DNA from: Kuschelorhynchus macadamiae
Lineage: Eukaryota; Arthropoda; Insecta; Coleoptera; Curculionidae
NCBI GenBank assembly: GCA_030620095.1
Contig: JAUTXW010000109.1
Coordinates: 595,501 to 659,500, forward strand
Reading direction: 5' to 3'
DNA length: 64,000 nucleotides
Each line of letters begins with the position of its first letter. The first letter of the stretch is position 1. The notes below the pieces were generated by a model. It was not told the origin of the DNA. It saw only the letters and a program-made list of their open reading frames with translations, and did no database searches. The position numbers were made by a program, and so were the translations under genes. Positions 21,835-35,200 of the stretch are shown here, in pieces.

Positions 21835-24775
21835 ATGCTCAGGGTGAGTGATGCAAGAAACTAAAAATCAAAATCTATTACGTTACACAAATTTAAATCG
21901 GCTGAAATTAAAAAATACACACAATATCTGTATGTGTGAAACTTTATTTCAATTTTGTTCTCAAATTGAAGAATTGTGGGTATATTTTAATTGATTAATT
22001 TAAATTTAAATTTTCAGTTTGTGGTGCTCAGTGCTGTAGTAGCTCTAGGTTCCTGTAGACCTGGCATTATATCCACTTGTAAGTACTTGATTTTAACTAT
22101 ATATGTGACTATATTCGATAACGTATACCTTCCCAAGCAAAAAATTAAACTTAACATGATTGAGCAGGTTGCATTTAAATAGATATTTATTATAATGCAA
22201 ATAATTTTCTCAAAAGCATTCTTTGAGTTTATTATATAAGCGAAACAAGTTTTTTTGGGTTATTTCGAATGTTTATAATCCTGTACAGGTGGTTTTAAGC
22301 TCTTATCCTCATGTAACTTTAAATATAATACAGACATACTTCTCTAATTTTATATTAATATTTATCAATATTAAAAGTTTAGACAGCAATCACGGTGTCA
22401 CCCGGTATTGATTCTATAGCAGGTTACAACGAATTTACTATTTTTATACCATATTCATATTTGTTATATTTCCCTTCATGTCAACTTAATATAGGTTTAG
22501 AGATACTGACAGCTTAATTGTAAGCTGCATTTAGAAAAATACATACATGATACATTGGCAGGTAGCCAGAATTTTCATTCGAGGGGGGATCCAAATCCAA
22601 AACACCAGTCAAAAAATTGGCAAAAAAAATTGTTTTTTTGCCAATATCCGCTAAAATATTGCAGGTAAATAAGTTTAGCAAAAACGACCTTCCTAAATAC
22701 GATAGTTTATTTTCTTGCAGTGACATCTTTGTTAAAGAAAATCTGCAAAATGTGAACACGTCTGGGGACCGAACTTCTAATATATCCACTGAAATTTAGA
22801 TTTTTATCTCATGATCAACTGCAAAAAAAATTTAAAAACTATGATTTTACTTTATATTTACTATCACTGGAAAGCTTGAAATGTTAAATGTAAAATTTTT
22901 TCCTTAAATTGTTCAGTTTTTTGAGAATTTTAAATATCTCCCACTGTCAAAATCTTTTTTTTAAAACACTTTTTTCTGAGAAAATTTTTTGAGGGTGTTC
23001 TGTATATAAAACGTACATTTTATTTCAATGGAAGAACAATTAATGATAAATTGTATCAAATACTTTCCCAATGCCTGTATTATGCACCCCTTTGTAGCTA
23101 CAATATATTAAATTTAAAAAAAAAAGTAATACCTACCGCACGAAAAATTCACCAATAAAGAACCAAACTCTTGAACAAAATTATTTAAAAAAATGGGCGT
23201 GCATTATTGAGTTCCTTATATCTTAGTTAAACGAAGTAGTAATATAACGAATTCTGTACTGAAAGAATGATGAACTTTATTGTGTTTTTCAAAAACGATG
23301 TCTCCTATAAGAAAATATTCTTTCCTTTCTTTCAAATTTTTTATTTTGATTTTTGTTCTGGCCCAGAATTTAACAGGGCATAACAACAAATCCTGAATAA
23401 AATTGGATTTTATGTTCAAAAACTTCGTTCGAAAAAAAGATATAGAGCGTCATTTTTAACCACCAAACTTGTATATTTGTCGATCTCTGAGGAGCAGATT
23501 TGTCCCATGAAGACAACAATAATAGTTCTTATAAACATTACTCTGTAAATGTTTTATTTCTAAGATCTGCATACTATACTAAGGCATACTTTAGATTCCC
23601 TAAAAAACTTGTGTTTTTGTTATGAAAAATATTCTCTTAATGATAATTCACTAAATTTTAAGGACAAAATCATGCTGAGCAAAGCTTAGGAAGGATGCGA
23701 ATTGGGAAGATACCACATTTAATTTATCATTAAAAAAAATTTTAGAAATATGACATTTCCCGGGGTATTTTTATACTATCTTTATGCTTAAAATACTCTT
23801 GGTTTCACTAGCTAAAGGCCACCGTTTCCCAAATGTTTTGAAAATGAAATGTCCGAAAATATGCAAGTTTTTGGAAGCATCTTACATCAAAATAAGAAAA
23901 AAGTTTATATAAACGTAAGTTCACAAAATCTTCTTTTTTTTAGATACAATCCTTATTTTTGTCAAACATTTAATAAATCATTAAAAACAAGACAATACCT
24001 CAGAACCCGTAATATAGGGAGACTACTACTTAAACCTCAAATCTAATTTTAAAATTATCCAAAGACATACCTATATTCTTAATATCTAAATTCCAAAATA
24101 TATCGATAACGGTTAATTTTACGTGGTAAACGAGATGTGAAATTTGTACGGAGTAGAAGATTAAAAATAACTCTTACAGCAGGGGTTCTCAACCTTTTTC
24201 GCACATACCACTCGTGTGCTTCACCGATCAGTCGCGTCACTCCAAACTATTATAAATTTTGTTAGTATAGAGAATACATCTCAGAAAACTATATCTGCTT
24301 ACGTAAGCCTTTGAGAATCCCTACGTACTACCAGAGGTACGGGTACCATAGTCCTAGAACTCCTGCCTTACAGAAATTGTTTTTTTAAGAATTATTTAAA
24401 TTACTGTGGTCCTATGCAATGATTAGCATAACTGAATATACTCCGAATAGGCGATCCATCCAACGTAAAATAAAATAACCCTTCAATGGATTCCAACTTA
24501 TATAGTTATAATTGTATAGCTGGAATCCATCGAGAGATTTCCGGGTAGCGCAAATCCTGGAGTTGCCAGTGCGCGACTCACTGCATCCGATCAATTTTTA
24601 AAACTATAAAAGGATCAATACCAGTCAAAATGAGAATTTTTACGTAATAATTGGACTCATATTGCTCCTTTTGAAAAAGACCCAAAATTACGACCAAAAC
24701 GTCAAATTAAATACTAATACATGACTATTAAATACTAATTTTGAAAATGGACGATCATATTCCAAGAACTATATG

Positions 24776-24857
<82 letters not shown>

Positions 24858-27800
24858 CAAATGAGTTGTTGATGTTTAAACTGCCAAACTGGACGATGAC
24901 GTCTACAATACTTTTCTATTTCAGATTTATCTACTTTTATTCAAAGTGATAGCGCAATCTTCTGCAAGAACAAATAATTTCTTGTCACATAAATTTGAAA
25001 ATCTGCTTATTTCTAAAAAAAAACAAATCGGCCCTCCCAGCTGGCAGATATTTTTTCTTTCAGTCATGCGTATAAGGCAGTAATAAATAAACAAATTCTG
25101 CTGGTTCTTCCCAAACTCCAATATTCTATAAGGTAAATCTTTATATGATTTTATGTTTTTATTAAAATTTTTTAAATGACCTGGTCAATTCATAGGTTTT
25201 ATACATTAATCATTATTACCTATATTTATATTATACATATTTTTATAATAAAAATATTTTTTGAATAAACAAATTTTTCTAGTTCTGATTTTTAAAATTA
25301 TCCGCTTAAGTGAATTTCGATTCTGCTCATGCACATTATTCACATGCTATCTGCAATGTTATAGGCGGTTATGGGTTACCGACAAAAACCTCAGCCAACG
25401 AGCCAAATGTTTAGTTAGATCCAAATTATCCTTGAAAAACTTTTTTCATCAGGAGAAAATAAACTATGAAAAATGACTGACTTTCCAATAATCTTAACGC
25501 AAAACAACATACTTAATAGGGATATTTCTTTTTCGTAAATTAACAAGCGTTTTAGATTTACTCGGATATCCTATTAAGTATCCTTTCTACGTGAATTAAA
25601 TTTCGTCACAACCTTTTTTGATAAGGCGTCATTTTTTGTCTTAAAATGTTTCTTGTACGATTTATTAACTGGCTAATTGTCTTACGTCAATATCACTTTA
25701 TATATAAACTGACAATATCACTTTATATATAAACTATCGTCACCTCAAGGTTGATTTTGTCTAATGATCCTGAGCAAAAACAATAAAAAAAACACCCCCA
25801 GCTATAATCTTACCTAGTAAACAAACTGAAATGGCAATAAATGCAACTTTCTCTGAACAATTAAATGAAAACAAATTAACTATGACATAAACATAGTATT
25901 TTTTAAATGGAAGCTTCTATTTTTTATAAATCGCTTTGTAGGTAATTTAATTTTTTAGAATATTAATATTTGTTTTAATAACATTGCGCTGTTCACTTTA
26001 CCTGGTAGTACGAATGTCTAATTAACTAAGACAATAATAATTATGCTTTCAAGCCAAAAATGATAGACAAACGATGGGTTAGTTTGGTTGTCATATATAA
26101 GCATTTTTCAAAATGTAGTAAATCTATTCTATGAAATATTCGCTGAGTGTTTTGTTTATTGGGTTATTAATAAGTAATACATTTGACAATTCAACAAACT
26201 TAGACTTCTGCCCATAAATGACTATCAGTAATACATAATTTAGTAATCAGAGGGTTGGAGACGTGACAGATACAACAGGGCACTAATCGTTTTTGCAAAA
26301 ATGGTACTGTTTAGGAATCTGCAGAGTGCTCACACGTAAACCATCTGATCCACAAAAAAAATGGCCGAAACAGCGTTTTTTGCCCGATATCTTTCCAAAA
26401 TACTGCAGGCACAAGAAAACTGATTTTCTAAAAAAATCTAGGGCAGATTGTTAACAAAAAAAAAATTATAATAATTATTTTGGAAAATGTAATAGTTTCC
26501 GAAATAAATCATCTTATAGTCATCACTGATTTTCCTCTCCCCTTTTCGGACTAAGAGAAAATTTTTTGAATTTATTAGCAAGCGAACAGACAAATTTTGC
26601 AATAATTCGAGTAAAAATTATTTTTTACTTGTAATTCAAAATGCATTTGGAAGAATATATCCTTGTCTACACAACATAACTTCAAAAAACTATATTTTTC
26701 AAACTGAATTTTCGCGAGAACTATGAGGACTCTAGAAAAAAAACATGAATACTTTTTTTTTGGGTAATAATCTGCCCTAGATTTTTTAACTAAACGCTGT
26801 TGCTTTATCTGCGATAATTTGAAAGATATTGGCTAAAAACCGCTTTTTTCTGGAAACTTTTTTTGTGAACCAGATGGCCTACGTGTGAGCACTTGCATAT
26901 TCCTAAACAGCCCATCAAGAGGTACTATTAGTGAAAAAAAGTATACATTTATATTATTCCAGTGACAGCCTCCAGCAGAATGTCTCTGATGACTGGAACA
27001 CTGTACTTTTGTATTACCTATTTCTGGTACGTAATAATGAAGTAATCATTTTAAAGATATGTGTGTGTTTCAAACATGAAACGTGAGACATTTAAACGTT
27101 TCGTGTAGCAATAGACGTAAAAAATGCGAAGATTCCAGAAATTAAATAAAAAATAGGACGTCTCAATAAAAAAATACTAGGTTTATGTCATAGCTCATTT
27201 GTTTTCAGTTCAATTGTTTTTTAACTAACATTTTTCCAATTCTCCAAAGAAACGTTCATGCATACAATGCAAATTATTTCAGTTTTTTAATAGGAATAGG
27301 AATATAGCTGAAGAAAGAGACTGTTCAGTCCTCGTTGGATGATCCTCTTTCTTATAACTCCCCAGTTGCCATTCTGACGGTGAAATAATTGCAGACAAAT
27401 TAGTATTATATATTACTTTGTTAACAAATACATGTAAATGTATAATAAATAATGCCCTGTAACCTCTTATTGTGGTTATTATTCGATCATTTAATCGTAC
27501 ATAATGTCATTTGTGTTTCCGCATGGTAAATACTAAAGATAAAAAAAAAGAAAATTTCCCTTCCTTAATTCGCACATTAGTTATGTGACGACGAACTGAG
27601 TGATAATTATCCTTATATAATAATAAATAATTATTTATTCCGGAAAAAGTGAATGTCTAAATAAGACAGCACCAGTTATATTTCGAGAACATTAGACGTG
27701 TTACAGAATTATGATATTGGTTTTTTTTTCGGAATCAGATCATCGATTTCACTTTCATCTTTACACTCTCTTTTAATTAATAAATGTTTCAGTTTCAAGT

Positions 27801-29218
27801 CAAAATTATAAAACTATCTCTTTTACTTGGGTTTAATCGGTAATTGACTGTTTCGTTGTAAATGTTCAGTAGTTTGTTATTATAGTAGCAAAAACAGGGA
27901 AACAGGAATTTGTGTTTAGCTTGTATAAATTTTATAATAATCTATTTTTTTCGATGTATGTTCAAGTTCATTAATTCGAATTATCTATATAGTTCTTTTT
28001 TTAGAAGTGAACACATTTTCCTCAAGTAGATATTATTTTTGAGACTACGTTCTAAGTTTTAAAAATCAAAAACGTTTAATAATTTTGTTTGTATACAAAT
28101 ATTGAAGTGACTCATTAGTTTTTTCCTCAAATAAATACTAAATTAGCTTATAATTATTATGATACCTTCGGTAGTGTAACTTAAGGGCGTAATTACAATG
28201 CTTTGCACACTGTAAATTTCAAAAATAAAGTTTAACTTAATTGTAATTGTGCAGTTACAAGACTTTCAACAACACTTTTTCTTTTTACGTCTAGTCTCTT
28301 GTTTAGTCGATGCGGGCCGCGGGATATTATACAGTTTAGTTTACGCATGGTAATTAGAGCAGTTAAAGATATCAACTTTTATAAATCCCCATAGTTTTAC
28401 AAAAATTCCCTTTAACCGAAACGTCCCTTGTTATGAATATTTCCTTTTATTAGGAATAGTGGAGTGTGATCCAATTCCATGTGAGGGTGATTTTTTCACG
28501 ATTACAAACATTTTATTTGGCCTCCATTTTGTTCCATCATCTTGAATTAGTACCACAGTTTTACTAGTCCATTTCTATACCACAATTAATTATGGTACAC
28601 AATTTGAAATCAGACCATTAAGTAAAGTAGTCTTTTTCAGGCTGAATTTTTAAATATTTTATTAAGCCGCCATTTTGTTCTGCCATCTTGGATCAGCACA
28701 AAAATTTTATTAGTTGATTTCTACATCATATTTAATTCTTGTGCAAAATTTAAGATAAATTGAATAAGCCGTTTTTTAGTAATCATTTTTTAATATTTCA
28801 CTAGGCCGTCATTTTGTTTCGCCGTATTGGATTCTTACCAAAATGTTACCAGGTCGTCTCCATATGACCTAAAATTTTTGACCAAAATTTTGAAGTCAAT
28901 CGGGTTAGTCTTTTTTTAGCTATGCCGCGAACAGACAGACCGTAGACAGACAGACAGACAGACAGACAGACCGATGGAGCGAGAAAACGTGTTTTTCTGC
29001 ATCTAGGGCTCAGAAACGTAAAGATCTAAAAAACTCGGGTGGTGATTTTTTCACGATTACAATACTTCCCTTTTACGAGGGAAGTAAAAAGTATACAAAA
29101 AATCGTGGGAGCTTATATTTTTTAATTTTTCGTAGTGGCAAAAATATATAAGTTAAGGGTAGTTGGCTTTATACCTGATCACCCTGAATATATTACCTAA
29201 TAACTAAACATCTCTGTT

Positions 29219-29270
<52 letters not shown>

Positions 29271-32200
29271 GGGGAAGTTTCTGATAAAGCCAATTGACGG
29301 ATTTTTTTACTTTAGAAAAAAATCTTAATAGTTAAAAAAAAAATAAATTCTTAATGCAGTGTAAATTGCCGTTAAAGGCTCATATTTTTTTAGAATAAAA
29401 AAATATATTTGGCGGCTGTTTTGTTTCGCTATATCGGATTCACACCACCATTTTGTCAGTTTATCCCTACATCATGTATGATTTTACTGCAAAATTTAAA
29501 GTCAATCGACTGTTCTTTTAAATGTTTTATTTTGTTTCGCTATATATTGAATTTCTATCGAAATTTTACCTCATTTTTGCGTGGTATCTTGATTTTTTCG
29601 CAAAATCTGAACTCAGTTACATAAGTAATACTTATTTTTTAAACAATAATAAGGGCCGTTCTGTCAAGCTATATTGGGGTTTACTTGTTAATATTTCTTT
29701 CACCCTTGACCTGTTTAGAAAATTTGAAGACAACTCAATAAGTAGTTTTCTATTAGGCGGCTATTTTTATTACAAAGCAATGTTGGTTTTTCACCAAAAT
29801 GCCAATTCATCCCCATAAGACCCTTGATTTTTAAGTAATAGTAAAAGTTAATCGGAGAAGTAAGCAAAGACAAGCAGGAAGCGTCTGGTAATAGTAATTG
29901 ATACTTTCACGTATTTGGACAAAATTGTTTCAGCTTTCAGGTAGTTATCTTCCAAATTCCCCCTGACTCAAGCTAACTAATATCCATACTTTCTAACCTA
30001 GTAAACTATTTACATAATTATTATCTTTTAAAGAGATGACTACATTCAACAAGCAAAAACAGATTCGTTCTTTGCTACAAGCCACCATTCGAGAAAATCC
30101 ACTCTTAAATTTCAACAGAATTTGGATAAAATCAGTCTTTTTAAAAACGCTTAGTACTCTAGGCAAATAAACGTCTGAATAATATCTGCTCTTATTTATG
30201 AGTGTGATAATTATTAAGCAATTAAACCCATAGTTAATCTAGTGTGCATGGTGATCCAGATATCTCTAAACAGGCCTTATATATTGTTGGAGATAAAGAA
30301 TAATTTCAAATATGAAACTTGTAGAGAGTTTTCTGATATTTTTAAAAATGTGATTAAAAAACAAATGCCTGTCGAATTTTAACAAATATAACACAAAATT
30401 AAATAAAACAAAACGTTAATTTAAATTCAATACCCTCTATTTTATTTTTAAATGCTGTGCAAAATTCTACGCTAACTTTATATAACGTACCCTATGCCTG
30501 TCGTCAATTGTTTTCGAGATATGTACAATTGACAATTACGTACTTTGAGAGGCTGTAAAATCTAAATGGTTCGACATAGGGCAAAAAAAATGCACATTCG
30601 TTTCGTATCTTTTTTATAGCCTTTTAAATTTAACATGACAATAAACATATAACGGAAGCTTTCCCGGATTTGGTCAAGTAAGAAATCATGGTTCTTGGGA
30701 TTAGACCGTGTCAAATTGCAACTACTGTGCAACTGTCCGACGTTTCGCCTTTGATTTCACGAATCATCTTCAGTAATCTTTACTCTATGAGATCTGAACA
30801 CTGAATCAGCTCTGAGATAATCAGGCGGGTTTTTGTACCCGACTTGTACTTGTCGAACAGTGACCTTGTGCTAAGATCGGTTTCCACGTGTGATATAGAC
30901 CGTAACGCGAATCTCTATTGAAATTTTTTGTTTGTTTAAATGTGTTTTTTTTTTGTAAAATCCTGGAACCAATGCTAGAACTTTGTTTTCTTTTACATTT
31001 ACGATAACCTACTACAGCAGATTGAACAATTTGTTTCTTTTTAATACACCGGTCATGTTCCTTAAGTCTAGTGGAAATGGAGCGTCCTGTTTCTCCCACA
31101 TTCACTTCTCCACAGGAGCAAGGAATTTTATATATTCCTTCTGTTTAAAAAGGTATAACATCTTTCGGGGACCGCAAGCGTTGTCCAATCTTCTTATGTG
31201 TATTGAAGATTGTACGTATGTTCGACCGCCCAAATAATCGTCCTAATTTGTCTGTAGTGCCGTATACGTAGGGAAGAACAACGCTACCTTATATCTCTTG
31301 CATTTAAGTATCTATTTGTATGCATCGGTTTTTATCTACAGTGTCCTAATATACCATTTTCCTTCCTAAATACATCTAAAAAGGGAATCATTCCATTAGA
31401 TTCAATTGCCATTGTGCATTTAATATTATGATGTTGTTGATTAAGGTGGTCAAAAAATATAAGGAGATTATCCCGTCCATAGAGCCAAACAATAAAAGGA
31501 TAATCTACATAGCTGAACCACTGGGCTCCATATAGATATTTGCTACCACAGGGGATCGAAGAGATCCCATGGCTGCCGCTGAAGTTTGTTCATAAAAAGT
31601 TTCATGAAAAATGAAATAAGTAGATGTAAGACAAGCTACATGTTTATTACGTTATTATTAATATTATAACCTTTCAATATGTCTGATATAATGGAAATTG
31701 ACTCATTAACAGGAACATTTGTGTCTAGTAATTCAACATCAAAACTGACAAAAATATCTTTGGGATCCACTTGGGTTGTCTTAAGTTTTTCCACGAAATG
31801 TGCAGAGATAAAAGAATCTGTTTTTCCAGTAAATTTATTAAGAAAATTTGAAAGATATTTATGTAGTCTGTATGTAGGCGAGTCTATTGCACTGATGATC
31901 GTCGAAGTGGTACATTGTTCTTGTATATCTTGGGACGACTGTAAAACCTGGGGATCTTGAAGCTGCTTGGCTTTTATGATTCTCCATTGGTGGTGACGGG
32001 ATGCGTTAATTAGACTAGAGCTGCGTCTTTCTATTCTACTTGTAGGTTCTGCCTTATAAGTGTTGTCCAAGTTGAGTTACCTTTTCCACGTATTCCGTTC
32101 TATCCATGACGACTATGGCCTTGCCTTTATCTGCTGGAAGGACCAGAATGTGTGCGTTTTCATTTCAGGTCTTTATCGCCGTTTTTTCGGCCACTGAGAG

Positions 32201-35200
32201 ATTCGACTTCGGTGGTTTTTCATTCTTAATTATCTTCTCTGTCTCATATCTGACTTCATCGGCTTGCTCCACTAGATTCCAATTTGACATGGTCTAGTTT
32301 CAAAAACAATGATTTCTTAATAACAATAATCATTTTAGATTTTTTAAAAGAATAAAAAACGTTTGCTTCTTCTTAGACTAAAGATGAATGCCATTTGTCA
32401 CCGTCACTCCCCAAAGTCCGAAATTGTCAATGAAGTATCAAGCCTAGAATGTTACACAAAATTCAAAAATTTAATAAAATACAATGTATTGCAACTAAAA
32501 TAACGATTTTTTGATTAATTGTATGCCATATATTTTTTAAATCGGTAACTAGTGAGATTTTTTTAATGACATGATTAATTTGTATTGACCTCTCCTCAAA
32601 GAGCTCTAAAATTGCAACAGGGTAAGTATGGTATTATCATGAAACTCTAGTAGATGCTTTCTATTGTTTCTATTTATTGGAGTAAAGGAAAACTGACAAA
32701 TTGGACCAGTTTAAGTGTTTTATGATACATCTCCTATCACATACTGTCATCAGTTGGGATAATGGCACCAGTCAATAAAAAAAAATACCCACAATGATTC
32801 TAAATAGCTGGGAATTTACTAAGAACATTCTCAGTTATCTCAGCAAGAAGACGCAAAAGGCGGCCCAAATGGGCCAAGGCGTTAAGATTCTAATGAGCCA
32901 CCCTCTATATATTATAAGCTAATGAGTTTTATTATGTTCTGTAATATTTTTTATTTGAAGAATCAAATGTATTAGTAATAAAGTAATTCAATTAATCATT
33001 TTCTCATAAATATTTCAGCTTTTGGACATGACAGTGGCGGCGGAGATGGTGGAGATCACGGTCTTAGTCTTGCAAGTCTTGCTCTGAGCGGCGCCGACCA
33101 TGGTCTCGGTGACAGTAGCTTTGGTAGTGGTGGTCAATCTTTGGACTTGGGAGGAGGTGGTGGATGGTCTAGCGGTGGCGGAGGAGGATATGAAAGCGGA
33201 GGCAACTCTGGAGGCGGTGATTTCCATCATGGAGTTAGTATCGTCGGAGGAGGTGGTGGGCAACAAGGACAGACCATTGATTTGACTAAACAAGGTAAAT
33301 TATCATCTACTGACGGGATAAATCGAAGATTTATATGTGTACGCGATTTCTCTTCAAAATGCAGCATTTTAAAAATATTTATCATGGCACCAGGTGGTAA
33401 AATACAAACTTCCTTTTGACTATTATTTAAAATTATTTTTACACCACTAATTATGTTAACTTCAGCCAAATTAAATCTTACATGAAATCAATATACATTT
33501 ATGGGTAACAATTTCATATATATTATTAAAAAAAATAAAACTAATCACGAAGGAAAATTTGTAATAGAATTTCTAGCGTCAATTTTGTACAAAAAAAAAA
33601 CACATTCCAAAGTTTATACCGAACCAAATTAAATCTAACCTAATCTCCCATTCATAAATCCAATCCAATTTTTCTTAGGCGTTTGTTTTCCCTCAACAGA
33701 ACTTAGTTTTTCAAAGACGCTTATTTGTCTAAAAGAGGGAAACATTATTTATAAACTTATTCTTGAAAAATGCACATGAAATTATTAGATTTGTAGTAAT
33801 ATTGGAAGAAATTTAACTAATGTAGGGGCAAAAGTACAATAGAGAATTTAAAAAAAAAGTCCTCGATTTGTGTTTTTTAGATAATTGGACGACTAAATAG
33901 GATAGGTATACATCGTTTCGGAGGAAGGTTTTTCTGAACTTTTCCTTGAAAAATGCATATAAAATTATTAAATTTGCGTTATATCTAATAATTTCGTGTG
34001 CATTTCTCAAGGGAAAGTTTTGAAACCCAGCCTCCCAGAAGCAATGTCTATATACGCGACTGGGTTGGCTATGCCCCACAACCCTTTAACCAGGTCATCG
34101 ATTTTCTATTCAGACATTACTAAAGAAATAATACACAACTTTTCACGGTGCCTCAAATACCTACCCAAAAACGTTTAACAGCTCTTAAACTATAAAGATA
34201 ATTGTTTCATAGAAAGTTTTTAATTCATGACCTTAATCAATCCGTATTTTGAAAAAACGTTAACTTCCTCTAAATAAATCTATTACAGAGTATTATTATA
34301 TGATCAACTTTTATATTTCTCATAAAAAAACTCATTTTTTTGACGGACTTATATGAAACAATTACTTAGGGGTACTTATTGCCAGTAATTGTTTTATATG
34401 AATCCTTCAGTTCTAAGAACAAAATCAATTTATATTTGAAAAAATGTTAACTTGCGCGGATAAATCTATTGCAAAAAACCTATAAAAAATTATGAGTGTA
34501 GATGCAATTATTAGAAATATTAAACAACTACTAAAATGCATATATTATCTCTCTCTTTATGGGTCTAAATTTTAGGGTAGGGTATACAATTATTTTTTTC
34601 TGTGGGTTAAAATTAGAGTTATTATATTATATTAGTATTATATCCGATGTCTGTGTCCCATATAAAAAATAATGTGCTCGATTTTCAAATTTCTGATCCA
34701 CCATGTATATTAAAAATTATTGCAGAAATACACAATATAGGTACTGATACTGAAAACTTTATATAAATATGCTATGGTACTACAAATAGGTGCTGTACTT
34801 TGCCAAAAATAAAAGACATTTTTTTTCTTTATTTCTTAATGTGTTTTTTCTACTTACAATTTGTAGAATCTCTGACAGAGCGATGTATTTTTTGTATCAT
34901 TAGGTAGCTTACGAAACGAAGGCCGAAAGTATAAAAACAATGCACTTAGTGCCTTTTCTTGACCACATAACAGCGAGATGTCATAAATTCCGCGAAAGTT
35001 GTCCAAGTACATTACATTTCACGTTCCTTTTGAACTGATTCTCGACTCACCTTAACTAACAACTGGGCTTTCTACCTTAATTTTGCAATAAAGAAACATA
35101 TATTTTTTCAGCTTAATTCTTAATTAATCAGCATGTACATTTTCTATTACTTTCGGCGTACTAATTAATTATTCTCAATAAGCATTACACCGTACGCAAA

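Noticed and set aside
33015..33469. Other-frame and antisense frames over the glycine-rich exon (33015-33293 minus, 33100-33285 plus, 33227-33469 minus)
   Set aside because: They are shadows of the GC-rich glycine repeat exon; the splice-compatible frame is the one annotated.
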